Below, one piece after another: positions 11,431-24,536 of a stretch of 64,000 nucleotides of DNA; position 1 is the first letter of the stretch, and each line of letters starts with the position of its first letter. Under the pieces are notes generated by a model. It was given only the letters and a program-made list of their open reading frames with translations, ran no database searches and was not told the DNA's origin. Location of the stretch: positions 401,088 through 465,087 of the forward strand of contig DF236950.1 of the NCBI GenBank assembly GCA_000708835.1, in the 5' to 3' direction. The stretch is from Klebsormidium nitens. Its lineage: Eukaryota > Streptophyta > Klebsormidiophyceae > Klebsormidiales > Klebsormidiaceae. The position numbers were made by a program, and so were the translations under genes.

Positions 11431-14400
11431 TCATGTCCGTTTCTTGGACCCCTTCTTTCTCACGTTCTCCTTGAAGTGCTTGTATCTTTCACCTCCCGGC
11501 TTCTTGCCGCGATCATCCTTGTTGTTCCCTCGCCTCCGTTTCTGCTTCGACCACAGGGTTCCTTCCAGGGCCGCTGCCACTTCCGGAACGTCGTCATCGT
11601 TCTTGTCCCTCTGCAGAATCAGCAAGCAACAACAGAAGAGTGCGTTTGGTTTCCCTGTTGGTTACAATATATCTTGAGGAACAGCTACACGATCGCCGAG
11701 AAGCACGCTCGGAGTGGCCCGCCGAAACCCACAGGAATAACATCAGTCCAAGTTGCCTTCGAAGTTAGTGGTTAGCAATGGCGCAAGATACCCCCGATTG
11801 CAGAAAAATTGCAATTGTCTGGAGGCCTTATTATTGCCCGTAAAGAACGCGGGAGTCCCCGGCAAAGGACTGCTCGCAACATACCGTGAACGCAAAGCTC
11901 TTGAGCGGGTCGCTGTCCTTGTCCTTCTTCCGTTTCAGCCGCTTCCGCGCGAAGAACTGGCCGTCATTCCCCATGGCCTGGCGCGCCGCATTGACGGCGG
12001 ACGCTGCGGCTTTGGCTGTGGGGTCTTCCAGGTAAGCGGGGATGGTCCGCAGGTGCGGCGCGGCAGCCTGCTTCAGGAGGGGCTTGTCGTGCTTCAGCAG
12101 CTCTGCACGGCGAGGGGGAATTGTCAGTGTGGAACTAAGAGTGGGGGCTCCGGGCCTTGCAAAGCTGCATCAAGCCCAAGAGGTCTCCGGATTCTTTGAT
12201 GGAAGTGACGAGGACGAAGGTCTGAAACGGCAAGATCAGGTCCAATGTAAACTCAGAGGTCGAAGGACCGAAACGACTGGCGCTTGCATCGGACAAGACC
12301 TTCGAGGATGTGACAGGTATAGACTGGTTGCACAAATTTGCCGAGAACATGGGACTGTCTTTCGAAACACTCAAAGGGCATTGATGCAATTGTCCACTTA
12401 CCCAGCTCCACCGGGTTATCTTCGAAGTGGGTCTTCAATCTGAAAGCAAAATAAAAGCAGTGTGAGAAGAAAAACGGCGACATTCCGGCACGCTGAGCGG
12501 CTGGAGGTAGCGTACCAGTGCCTTTTCAACGAACAATCATACTTCGAAATTGAGCAGTTGTTGCCACACGCACGCAGGCACAGAGCAACTCGCAGAAACA
12601 CCGCCTGTGAAGCGTACCTTTCGGAGTTTAGAATCTCTAACTTAAGCTCCTTTGCCCGTGCTTCCTTTATGGCTACCCTCGTCACGCTGCGAGCTATGTC
12701 CTGCAAACCGGGAATGACAGAGGAGTAAGATTGCTGCTTGCGGTCCTGAAATCTTCTGCAGGCTTGAGGATGCGCCTCTTGTCGAAAGTCTTGAGAGCTT
12801 GATTGGAAAGTAAAAGTCGGGAGAGGAGATTGCGAAGAACATTGGGGGCGACTCGACAAATGAACAGAAGATACGAGCATAGGCATCCTAGGCGTCGGGA
12901 TTTGGATCGCCGACACTCGTCGCGCCGATGGATGGGACCAGATTCTTAAAAGTACAGCCCCTCATGGTAGGACAAACATTACGATGTCAGGCAAAGCTCC
13001 TCTCACCAGCCCCTGCTCTGACCTTCTAACCAGATGCCGGCTCACCTCTGCTCGGTACCTCAGCGCCTCAACAGCCTGTGACGTCAGCGACGGAAAGTCT
13101 CCAATGATGCTCCCGGGGGCCACGGACGGCGGCTCCTCCTCCCCCTCGCTCTCGTCGCCGCTCGCCGCCAGTGCTGACTCCACCCTCCCTATCAGCTCCG
13201 CCTGATCTGGTCGAACCAAGGAGACTGCAGTACCCGTGCTTCCGGCTCGCCCTGTCCGACCGATACGGTGGACGTAACCGGAGGGCGTGTCTGGAAGGTC
13301 GAAGTTAACCACCTGCGCAAGAGAGGGGGGCGCTGTTCTATTCGAGAGCTACCGAAAGCAATATGGATGACCAACATGCTGCAAAACTTGGAGCTGTCAA
13401 AGACATGATTGATTTTTTGTCGGGGGCGGAAGAGAACTCCTTACAGAGAACCTGCTAGATGTTAACAGATGCAGGAGGCGCCGATGCGGGTACATGCTGC
13501 GCAGCGACGCCCTTGTCCACCGGAAGTCAGTTTCCTGAAGGATTTCGCAAGGAGAACGCAACTTACCGTCCGAACGTTCTTGAAGTCGATCCCCCGCACT
13601 ACGCCAAACTCCTGGTCCCCCAGCCGCCGCTTCTTCTTCTTCGGCGGCTGCGCCTCTCCCTCTGCTTCCTCACCCCCCTCCTTGTTCTCGCCCTCCTCGC
13701 TTTTCTCCTGACCCTTCGAACCCTCTTTACTGCTCTTCTTCTTGGCCTTCGATGGCCCGACTTTGATGGCATCCGTAGCAATCAGGTAGTCAAAGAGACC
13801 CTTGTTGAACTCCTGCAATAGATGGCAGAGTCCGTCAGGTAGCAAGCAAGCAGTCTTGACACCGAGAGGAGGAGGTTCAAAGCTCCTCAGTCGACTTGGA
13901 CCCATTGCTAATGAACGCAGTCTGATGAGGAAGGACTTGTGAACGCCTGCGAACAGGCAAAGCACGATTGTACAGTGGCCTCACCTGGAGGATGTGTTGG
14001 CGCGAGTTCTGGGGGAGCTCTGAGTTCAGGACCGCTGTCCTGATGCCGAACTTCTCCAGAAATAACTTCAGCTTGAAGCCGGTGTCAATGGTGTTCACAA
14101 AAACAAGGGCCTGCAGGAGTGGTTACAACAGACGGTGAGTACAAGAAGGTCTAAACGACGGCACACATGCGAGTCAGAAAAGAGGCTTTGATTGAAAGGA
14201 AGATCAAGCGGACCCTAAAGGTAGTCTTTTGAGACGATCAGAAAGAAACGCAGGCACTGCTGTCCAGGTGCGATAAGGCACAAAGAAGAATAACCTGACC
14301 ACGTTGAGTTCAAAGGTAGGCAACAGATTAGTAGTCGAACAACAACAGCACCCAAGCCGACTAGATCAGAGAAAGCTGGAGCATTTCAAAAATGATGTGA

Positions 14401-17400
14401 AACAAAAAGAAACTGACACGGCCCAGCCGGTCCGCTTTGCCTCAGACATCCAAGGAAGGAGCCGCATCAGATCTCAAGCCTGGCGAAGCGAGACTCTCGG
14501 GGCGGGTACTGCGGATGTTTTGAGAAACGACCCATTTGGACGTCTCATCATCGGCAAAACGTAAGCTGGGCACGAGCTTCAGACATGGACACCGAGCAGA
14601 AAAACTCGGTGGACAGGATGTCGTATTCAGCAACCTTAGCAACCTCTCAAGCGCCTCAGTAGTTGAACCCAAGGAAAGGCAGTCTCCTTTAGGAGCAACT
14701 TCCTTCAAAGGGAAGGACATGAATCTTGAACACAACCTTTCAAGCCTGTATCCAAGGCGAAGCGGTAGGTTGCATCATACACATTGAACGAGAAGGACGC
14801 AAGCTCCAAACGATCCGTGTCGTCAAGTAAACCCGCAGATTGGAATACAGAGAGCTGTGGAGAGCCAAAATCATCGAGCTTCCTGGAAATTGCATCATCT
14901 CGCCTGGGCCGCGATGTGACATACCCAACAGTCGAAGCCAATGGTTCTTTCCCGCTCTTCGGATGGCAGAACCGTATCTGGACGACTGCGCACGGGCATA
15001 AACTTGGATCGTTCAACTATCGACTCTTCGGAAAAGTTCGTTTCTTCTTTCACAGTGTCACGCAACAGAAAGAGGAGGCCCCTGCTCACCTTTCTCTGAA
15101 TAAGTCCCAGCTTGAGCAGCGCAAGCATGTACAGCAGCTTATCGTGCTCTGGGCATCGAATCTGGGCGAGTGGTGAGGGCGCGTTCAGAAAGACGCTCAA
15201 AGCAGACCAGTGTCTTGTCTGAATGTTAGCTAGAGCCAGCTGAAGCCAAAGTTTCCTCATGTATCGAGTCGATTGGCTGTGCAACAATCGACCAACCACA
15301 AAGTCGAAAGTTCAGCATCCTGTGCAAAAATGAGCCATCATCACATCAGCTACCGGCAGCAACAATTGAGAAGCTTAGCTTCTTTATGTGTGTCCTCTCC
15401 GAGGATGTCTTATTGGGCAGCAACTACGACTCAGCTCTTCCGGAAACCCACCGCAAACTGCTGCACTGTTCTCGAGATGCCAGATCCTCCCGCCCCTTCC
15501 ACCTCAGTCAAAGTGAGGGTCACTGGATTGTGGAGCACCAGCTTTTTCAGACGATCTACATCAGCACTGCAAAGAATGGCAGAAATCGATTAGAACAAGC
15601 CGCAATAACTCTTCTGGAAGCTTCCTGGTTTGCACTTGTGTGTCGAAGGAGGGGTTGGGCCCTGCCAACAGTTCTGGGTGCCAAAACAGATTTGAAAGGA
15701 GCCCTCGTCAGTGTTCTCTTGGATCATTGACATGTCGACACTGACTTGAGGAAGATCAGCAAAACTACCGGCAACCAGTTTCGTGAAGAGACACAGAGCA
15801 GAGCCCCTCCTTCGAATTCTCTACTGCGCAGAACTAACCGGCTTTCCCCTCCTACAGGACCAAACTGCTGAGCGGAGAAGCGTGGACGCACCTGGTTGTG
15901 GCCGACATGAGGAGGCACTGGCACCTGCGCGGGACTTGCTGCGCCAGCTGCTTCAGGTCCTCCTCGTAACCGTACGACAGCAGCAAGTCAGCCTGGGCAG
16001 GCAACAGGTTGCGAATAACGCGTCAACCATCTGGCGCTTTACAGTTGCACAACCTAGAACGTTAGAAGTAGATTCCAGGGACTGTGGTGACACTATAAAA
16101 CAGGCGGCTTTCAGAAGCTGCTGAAGTACTTCATTACTTCACCCTAGAAGACAACTCCCAGGAGGGCAAAGATGATCAATCCGATGCTTTTCCTACCATA
16201 GGAGCACTGAGACCCATGTTCTGGTGGCGACTGAACTGCTCGCTGAAAAGTAGAACCAAACCCGCCTTGATTCCACAGAGACGCAGGCACGATAGCACCT
16301 ACTCTTCCAAAGAGCTTTCGTCATCATTCAATGTGTTTGCCTCAGATGTGTGTGTCCGAAGAGAAGGAGCACAACCCCACTCACCTCGTCCAGGACCAGA
16401 GTCTCCAGGCTTTGCTGCAGCCCCGCCACAGTGAGGGTGCCCTCACGGATGCAGGCGGCCACCCGCCCCGGAGTGGCCACCAGAACATCAGGCGACGCCG
16501 CCATCACAGCTTTCTGTAACAACGCAACAGATGATCAAACACCCACGCACTCACAATTGCGCGATCACATATCTTGTTGGAAATTGCAAACTCAGAACTG
16601 AACAGAACTCACTTCCCCGATTGATCTTCTCATGCAAAGAATACAAGCAAAAAATGCAAGCACCCGAGGCTTGGCGGCCCCACTCCATGCACTGGCGCGG
16701 CCTAAATCACCCCTCATTCTGGAAGGTTTTTGCCCCAAGGCCAGAGACATCAGCTACGAAAGAACCACTTCTGGCACTCAAAGCAATTTCCACGACCTGC
16801 GCACCATGATTGGGGCCCGTAACTTTTTGAACGACCTACACATGCCTTTTGAAGCCCAATGCAAATCGCAAATTGCAGGATTTATGGTGGTGGTATATGC
16901 TGGCGCTCACCTGAGCGGCCGCGTTCATAGTGGCCGTCAGCTGAGCAACTTTAATCAAGCCACCACAGTACTCTGCAATGCTGGCGGCCTCGTCTTGGAC
17001 CTGCACGGGAGTGCCGCTCTTTTGATTTCCCGCAAGCCGACCCCAAGCCTAGCTTCCTCAAGCATCTCCTTTGTCCATAATTCAACGCTGCCGCTTGTTG
17101 ATCCTTCTTTCCGTCAAGCCCCTTTCTATCGTCTACTGAAAGATGCCTCACACCACCATTACCTTGTTACCACAGGCTTCACCAGCGTACATTCCTGAAA
17201 ATTCCATTTTTGACACCACCTCACCTGCTGGCAAAGCTCCCTGGTTGGAACCAGGACCAAGCCTTTGAGGCCCCTCTTCCCCCCATTCCCATCCTCCGCT
17301 AGCTCGGAAACAATCTTGTGCAGAAGAGGCAAGAGATATGCGAGAGTCTTGCCGGATCCTGTGCGCGCTCGTGCAACAATGTCCTTGCCCTCCTGCAAAT

Positions 17401-17686
17401 CAACAGAAAAAGGGCTGAAAATAGAAAAGAAACCACACCACCCTGACATCATTGGTGAATCTCGATAAGAAACTTGTGCAATGAGGCTCTCATGCATTTG
17501 GAACAGGAAAGAAGGGTTTCAACTCACCAGCGCCAGGGGTATGCATTTTGCTTGCACCGCCGTTGGCTGCTTGAGCCCCTTCTTAACGAGAGCCCGAAGG
17601 AGGCGGGCGTCCAGGCCCATCTCTTCGAAGCTGCTGTCATCGAGGAGATCAGCAGCCGGCCCAGCTGGGGCAGCTTTCTCAGCCAT
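11431..17686 (-). CDS. DDX56: DEAD-box RNA helicase of the DDX56/DBP9 (plant RH16) family
   Basis: A nucleolar ATP-dependent RNA helicase for 60S ribosomal subunit assembly. Exons: complement(join(11431..11610, 11885..12102, 12402..12439, 12618..12700, 13046..13312, 13567..13812, 13985..14110, 15090..15161, 15452..15566, 15892..15992, 16385..16513, 16911..17000, 17225..17392, 17528..17686)), 1992 nt, 663 aa. Motifs in order: Q motif LKQPTAVQ (38-45), motif I ARTGSGKT (62-69), PTREL (102-106), TPGR (153-156), DEAD (181-184), SAT (212-214), VRGIDF, and HRIGRTGR (417-424). The DFG-like order FGVVRGID and the block HFEDNP...[10 protein letters not shown] are diagnostic for DDX56/RH16. A lysine/glutamate-rich insert of about 53 residues (335-387) separates YLIATD from FGVVRGID, a known feature of this subfamily that is long here. 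The C-terminus is very basic, consistent with nucleolar targeting. A telo-box lies upstream. Confidence 0.96.
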
Positions 17687-18532
17687 GGTGGTGCGCTTCA
17701 CTTTGCACAACCAAGACTCTGTTTTGACACGCAACTTGCTTGTCCTCGCGCCTTCTTGAAGTTGTGCAGTTTGGGAAGGCGTCGCTTTTTAGGGTTTCTG
17801 TCGCCGGAGATTGCTAACGTGCTGGTCGGCTAATACAGCTTTTTCAGGGCATGCTTCCCGGTTGCGTTCGATAGATAGGGTGTATTTAGCCTAAGTTTAG
17901 GCTAAGTTTAGTGAAAGTTCAGTCACATCACCAGATTGATTGACGTCATCTAAGATAGTGGCTATGACACGTGGAAGCATCTGGCGCGTCGGATGAAACA
18001 TGTCCGGTGTTTCTGCGGCTCGATGATCACCCCTGTTCTACCTTGGCGGCTGCCACTGCGGAAAGATGTTCGATGACGTCAAAGCAATAGCTAAAGTTTA
18101 GCTAAAATTTAGTATCTAAATAGACCCTATCTATCGATCGCAACCGGGAAGCATGCCCTGAAAATGCTGTAGCAGTTGATGGTTTTGGTCAACAAAGATA
18201 TAATCCTTTTAAGGATCGTCACGAAGTACTACCAAGTAGACAGCAGTATTAGAAGTACCCGGTTAAGATCTCAGGTTGAGAGAACTTCGATTCACTCCTG
18301 CCTGGTTCGAAGTGCTGCGGCGACGCAGGAGCAGGCTCGCTTGCTTCAGTCCAGCAGCCAGCTCGAGTCCACTTCATAAAATTTCTATCTAGAGTTGATT
18401 GTTCAACGTCACCACCACAGCATCACCACAGCACTGTGCAGCACCACAGCAGCAAGCTTGCCGGAAAGGTGGTGGGCGCCTGGTTGCAGAAGTTGGCATG
18501 CCGTTGGTGGCCTGATCCTCTTTGCATCAGAT
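17687..18532. promoter_or_regulatory. Divergent promoter region DDX56 / FtsH
   Basis: The start codons of DDX56 (minus) and FtsH (plus) are 846 bp apart. TAGGGTTT at 17790-17797, about 104 bp upstream of the DDX56 ATG, is a plant telo-box, typical for ribosome-biogenesis genes. A 338-bp inverted-repeat element (17834-18171) occupies the middle. The FtsH leader (about 18409-18460) is rich in CACCACAG-like repeats and has no ATG close to the chosen start. Confidence 0.5.
17834..18171. mobile_element. MITE-like element with 56-bp terminal inverted repeats
   Basis: The ends 17834-17889 and 18116-18171 are near-perfect inverted copies of 56 bp. The left begins TACAGCTTTTTCAGGGCATG; the right ends CATGCCCTGAAAATGCTGTA. 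The similarity continues inward as AGTTTAG-type repeats and as a TGACGTCAT motif in each arm (17941-17949 and its mirror at 18073-18081), so most of the 338 bp can fold back on itself. No coding capacity is present, as expected for a non-autonomous DNA element. No clear target-site duplication is seen, so the insertion may be old or its true end may lie a few bases off. Confidence 0.75.
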
Positions 18533-21500
18533 ATGGCTGCAGCGCTCGACTTCTGCAGCGGACTGGGTTTGACGCCACCAATTGCGGGCGGGAATCTACG
18601 GCGTGGCGAGGGCAGCTCTTTGGACGTTGCTGTCAGGAGGTTGCTCAGGTCTAGCTCAAGAGCACACCACCTTACCTTCTTGCGGCCTTCGCCGGTTGGC
18701 AGTTTGGGACAGTCACTTCTAGGAGCCCGCTTCTCGTCAAAGCTCGCCCCCCTTTGCAACCCTTGGGCAGTCACATCCAGCTTGGCTCAGTGGCTCGACT
18801 GCAGGCAGAGGCCCTTCTCTCAGCTGAGCCACCCTACAAACTCCATCAGGCGCAAGTGCCGGACTCACGCATCAGTCAGGAACTTTGAGTTGGTGGCAGA
18901 TGCTGCAGAGGACTTCGTGTGCAATGACGAGGATGATTACAAGGTTATAGAAGCGTCCACCCCAACTTATGCCCACCCCCCAGAAACCGTTCCCCCTAAA
19001 GGCCGTGGCTTCCTAGGCTTTCTTGTCTTAGCTGCGGTGTTGCTTGCTGTAGCATTCCACCCGCTTCCTGCATCTGCTGCGACCAGAAAGGCAGACCCCC
19101 CCCGCTCTGCTACCACCGCCCCATCAAATAGACCCCCCTTCAAGCAGCAAGACCGCAGGCACCTGAAATCCAGCTCCAACTCTCAAGAGCGGCACCCCGA
19201 TCCTCCCGCTGAGAAAGGCAACAGCGGGACGGACTTTGTGACTGGCCCCGCCCCTAGCAAAGAGGACCTAGATGCCGCAATTCGAGCACGGGTGCCCTAC
19301 AGCTGGTTCCTTGACGCGGCCGAAAACGGACTTGTAAAAGCGGTCTGGATCATGAATCACTGGGCGTTTGTGCTGCTCGAGGAGGGGACCGTGGAGTACA
19401 AGCCGCCCGAGGCGTCGTGGCTCGAGAAGATGGTCCAGCGGGACCTGGGGCTCGAGCGCAAGCCCCCCGCGAACGTGGTGACGGTGCGGCTGCCGGACGG
19501 GGACAACGTGACGGTGGGCGCGCTGCGCAAGGCGGGCGTGCGCTTCGAGGTGGTGCAGGGCCAGCCCGCGTGGACGGAGCAGCTGGCGAACGCGGGGCAG
19601 CTCATGTGGTATGCGCTGATGGGGACGCTGCTGTTCACGATGCTGGGCAGCGGGGAGATGGGGGGCCTCCCCGGGATGACGAACAAGAAGGCGAAGCTGT
19701 TCCAGGGGGGCAAGTCGGACACCAACTTCCAGGACGTGGCCGGGTGCGACGAGTCCAAGGAGGAGCTGGTCGAGGTCAGTGGGGCGGCTGCTCTAGTATT
19801 TGGGGTTTGGAGTTAAAAAAAGGTCAGAAACTCTAGGAGCACTGTTCTCTGACGTCTGACAAGCTTTCAGAGAGGTTTGTACTTGCTGGAGAGGTTTGTA
19901 CTTGATGGTTTGCCAAAATGATCACTCTATATGTGTGTCCAACTTTGATTCGAAGCAACTCTGATGGATAGGTGGTGGTGCACAAAACGACCTTGGTTTT
20001 TGTTGTGAAACAGGGTATGAGCGCACTCTTTCTAGGAGATCATGGCTTATCAAGTAAGCCTGGACTCGTTGAGACAGCCAGTTGTGGAGAGGTTGTTGAA
20101 GGGCTGTTCTCGTGAGCACCTTCTTTTGTTGAAGTAGTGTAAGGGCGGGATTCGAGACAGTCAGCCACACCTTGTTGAATTTGAAGCTCTTCTTGGCCTG
20201 AACTCCGTGCCCTCCCTGGTCTGTCTCGAGTATTGCCAAGATATTCTTCGAGCTCTGCAGAGTACAGTTGTCGGGAGGAAGGGGAAACGCTTGACCCCAG
20301 CCTCCTTTGCCTGTTCGCCTGCCCCTTTCTTGAGCCCTAGCTTAGTGGGCTCGTTTTGCAACATCAGCAACGAGTCTATGTTCATGCAGATCCTGTTTGT
20401 CCTCCCCTCAGGTCGTCGAGTTTTTGAAGAACTCGGAGAAGTACCGCGCCCTGGGTGCACGTGTGCCAAAGGGCGTGCTGCTCTGCGGGCCAGCCGGCAC
20501 TGGCAAGACGCTGCTTGCCAAGGCCGTTGCGGGGGAGGCGGACGTGCCATTCTTCTCCATCTCGGCGTCGGAGTTCGTAGAGATCTACGGGGGGATGGGA
20601 GCCTCCCGCGTGCGGAAAACGTTTGCGGACTGTCGGAAGAAGGCGCCATGCATTCTCTTCATTGATGAGTTGGACGCGATCGGGCGGTCGCGCTCGATGG
20701 GGCAGGTTGGGGGTTACGACCAAGAGCGGGAGCAGGTCAGCTTCTCTTCAAACATTATAAGCTGCCTTTAAGTCAAGTAGAAAGTCTTAGTAGGCTGTTG
20801 GGTTGTCGGGTGAGGCGTCTCTCATAGCAGTTCTTTTCAGATTTGGTAGAAAAGAACGGGACAAGCTTCTCAACATTCTACTCTGAAGTTCGGCATATCC
20901 GCACCAAGTCTGAAAGAATGATGCGATCGTTCGCGGCCTCAGATAGCCTTTCGGCCGAGGTCTGACGAACTAGGAGCGGCAGACGTCACCTTTCAGTAGC
21001 TCCGTTACCACTGCTTGGCCGTGAAAGCTCCTTGAGTTGAGATTTCTGGAGTCGTCACAATGTTACGTTCCTAAGGTAGTTCGTTGCTTTTGCAGACGCT
21101 GAACCAAATGCTGACCGAAATGGACGGCTTCGACTCGACCAAGGACAAGCCGGTGATTATCTTGGGGGCGACCAACCGGCCAGAGATTCTGGACACCGCC
21201 CTGCTGCGGCCGGGGCGGTTTGACCGAACGGTGACTGTAGACCGGCCGGACAAGAAGGGGCGGGAGGAGATTCTGCGGTTACATCTCAAGGTACCGCGCG
21301 GTGCACTGAGATCACCTTTTTGTCGTTCTTGTCTGCATTTTTTTATTCATTTCTGTGCCTGAAAGACTGGATTACACGGACGAGGAATGCGATCCTCTGG
21401 TGGCCAATCGCGTGTGGGCTTTACAGCAACCAACTTAAAAAAAATTCCAACAACAACCTACAAGTGATACTGAAAAGTTGACTCCGCTCATGGCTTGCGC

Positions 21501-23565
21501 TAAAGCAAAGTTTGATGCAGGCTATCAAGATTGACGAAAACCTGGACGTGTCGGCTATTGCGGGGAGCACGATCGGCTTCACGGGGGCAGACCTGGCCAA
21601 CCTGGTGAACGAGGCTGCACTGCTGGCCGCACGGAAGGTGAGGCCGGAGTATGTAAAAGCTTAGTAGCAAACTCAAATTGGCGAAAGAAAACAAATCCAG
21701 AGGACTTCCCAGATGGATTGTGGAACAGGAAGGAGGACTCTGTTTTCACCGGATTGATTGATCCGGGTGTAGCGGTTCAGATGATCGGTTGCGGATGAAT
21801 ATAATTGTAATCAGGCATAAAACTCCGTTTCAAGGGTTGCAAGGGAGCCTTCATAAGGTTACGTCACGAGGCAATAAATATACGAGCATACCCGCATATA
21901 AATCCTCAATCTGCGTCGTGTCAGCGCTTTTGTCTAACTCTTACCTCCTATCCGTTCTCCCAGAACCTGGAGCAGGTTGGTCGGGAGCAACTGATGGAGG
22001 CTGCGGAACGAAGTCGAGCAGGGCTGGAACGGAAGTCTCTCAAGGTAAGCAACAATATCATTTCACCCAAGATTTGCTTTAGCTCGTCACACGTTCACGG
22101 GTTGTCTCTTTAGTCCATCTTTGAAGTCACTTTGATCTCAGACCTTCGACGAACGACAACAGCGCCCGCCGTGCACCTTGCACGGGGGCTCGGAAACTAT
22201 GTCATCCCTCCATCGCAGAAGCACAAATCCATCTTCTTTGCAGGCTTCAGTGGGAGAAATTCAAAATCACCGAAACGTCAAACTTTACAATCCGAAAGCT
22301 TTAACTTTTGGCTGCAGGTGAGCGAGGAGGAGCGGCGCACGGTTGCCTTCCACGAGTGCGGCCACGCGCTGGTGGGCGCGATGTCGCGCGAGGTGGTGCG
22401 CAGCACGGTCACCAAGATCAGCATCGTGCCACGTGGCAGCGGCGCACTTGGCTATACGCTCAACGAGCCGCGCGAGGACCGTTACCTGCAGGGCGAGGAC
22501 GACATCCGTTCATTTATCGCCACCGCTCTCGCGGGCCGTGCCGCGGAGCGGCTTGTCTTTGGGCGGCTGACCTCGGGGGCGTCGGATGATTTGCAGGTAG
22601 GTTTTGAGAGGCTGGATGTTTGTTCTTCGGGTCCATTTTTGATGGCGCAATTGCTATATTGCCGCCGGCTGATGGAGGTGAGTGCCACTGTTGATCACGC
22701 GACTCTCGTTCGTGCGTTCATTCCTTCTTCTGCTTCCATTGGAATCTCGGCGGATTTGAAGCAGCTCTCTCTTGAGCATTACGAAAGCTCTTGGAACATT
22801 TATTTTTACGTTTGGTTCAAACCCTTGTGAGCCGGTTCTGAAGTTCTCGCCGTTTTCGTTTTGCAGCGAGCAACGGAGTCGGCGGAGCGCATGGTGACGT
22901 TGTTTGGGATGTCGTCCCGGGTGGGTCCCCGGGCGCTGCGCTCGCTGCGGCAGTCGTACCTGGAGGAGCACGGCTACGCGGGCGCGGCGCGGCAAGGGGG
23001 GCCGCAATTGCAGAAGACCGTCGATGACGAGATCGACAATATACTGCAGGTGAGGGCCGGCGGACAAACGGTGGCTTGAAGGAAGGGGAATGAAACATCT
23101 CGGAAAGTGTCTGATCGTGCGGTGTGTCCACGTCAGCAATGTCAGAGGGACTGTCGCAGAAGGATGTAAGGTGCCGGTATTCTGGGAACCTGCTAAAGGA
23201 AAATTCCGATTGTACAGCAAGCGAGTCGAAACGCAAGAGGTCGTGTCTTTGGGGTAAGCTTGTTCGCGCATAGGGGTGCGTTCATCTTCCTTCGGTAGAA
23301 TGATTTCGGGTCCCTCGTTTTCCTGTGGCAGGCTGCGGATGATTGGTGTCGGCGCATCCTGGTTCGGAACCGGGCTCTTCTGAACGAGATGGCGGAGAAG
23401 CTGCTAGTGGAAGAGGTGCTCCAAGAAAGTCAACTCGCCGACTTCTTGAAGCGGGCGGAGGCCCCCGATGGGCTGGAGGACTGGTTCAAAACGGGCAGCT
23501 TGCCGGACGGGTTCCACGGCGACAGCATATACCGGGAAGCGCCCGCGCTGTCGTTGCCAGGATGA
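18533..23565 (+). CDS. FTSH: FtsH-type AAA zinc metalloprotease, organellar (probably plastid)
   Basis: A membrane-bound ATP-dependent protease that degrades damaged or unassembled membrane proteins. Exons: join(18533..19774, 20412..20735, 21096..21290, 21521..21637, 21964..22044, 22318..22596, 22867..23049, 23332..23565), 2655 nt, 884 aa. The ATG at 18533 is the first in frame and opens a leader rich in Ser, Arg and Leu, like a transit peptide. Predicted membrane segments: about 159-178 and 355-371, enclosing an unusually long loop. Walker A GPAGTGKT (440-447), Walker B ILFIDE (495-500), and RPGRFDR of the second region of homology. The zinc site HECGH (665-669) with Asp near 744 is intact, so the protease should be active, unlike the FtsHi group. 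The C-terminal tail ([14 protein letters not shown]...) is not one I recognise. FtsH7/9-like by overall pattern, but subfamily is uncertain. Two donors are GTCAGT/GTCAGC. Confidence 0.95.
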
Positions 23566-24536
23566 CGAAGGGCTAGCGAGGGTCCGCATTGGCACCCTTG
23601 ACCGCTCGTCAATGTACAGCCGATCTCGGAACTCGCAAATACCCTGTACATAACAGTGCGGAAGTGTAGAAGATTCTCCGTGTTGCCGGCCACGACCATG
23701 GCATGCTGTGACTCAGCAGAGTATGGATGTTTTGCATATGTATGGCCGCACATAAGGTTGGCGCCCAAATCGGGCTGGCCTCAAAATACGCGTACGTGCG
23801 TCATGGCGGCATGAGCACTTGTCTGCAGGTATATATCAGAAAATTCCTGCTGGCCGCTGGTTTGGTAATCAGGTACGTGAGTCAACATATACCTGCATTC
23901 CTTTTCTAGCTGATTGGTTGATCTTCAATTAGCTGCATGCATGGGACACGTACCTGCGCGCCGCCAATTATGGTTGAGCGCGCGAGAATGCATGGCGCAT
24001 GGCAAGCTCGGGGTGGCGGGGGCATCATGGTGCATGGTACATAAAGTCAATTGACCGTCGTTGCGAGTAGAGCAGTGCCCGTGCGGCCTGCCAGCATGAT
24101 TAAAATGCAAACTCCGGCGCTTACAAGCATCTTCCGACGCTATCAACAAACGGAATCCATCGTTTAATGCAATGATTATATACAGCTCATGCTGGCGATG
24201 CTGAGACATGAACGTACGTCGTTCTGTCGATCATTGTAGGACCACTCACCAGATATGAGTGGTCTCTTACTAGTGCCTTTGTTGATCGATGGAAATCTGC
24301 TATAAGTTGATGCCATAAGTTGTATCTTAAGATGTTTAATATAACTTGTTAAGATGGGCCCGTCCTTTCTCTAAATCTGCTCTGCTAGTTGTGAGGTTAA
24401 TAATGCAATTGCAGAAGCAAAGACACTGAGTATGAAAGTAATGTGATGAGCAGTTGTGCTCCTCTGGCCGTAGCTAGCCGCCAACATCATCACACCCGAC
24501 TTTAGTCACTTTCATACGTGCCTGTTGCCCGGTACC
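23566..24536. other. Intergenic, no gene seen
   Basis: A 971-bp gap between the stop codons of FtsH and the BTB gene, so two 3' ends converge. A 9-bp-stem hairpin is present at 24240-24264 (GACCACTCA, 7-nt loop, TGAGTGGTC). No coding or RNA gene is supported. Confidence 0.55.
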
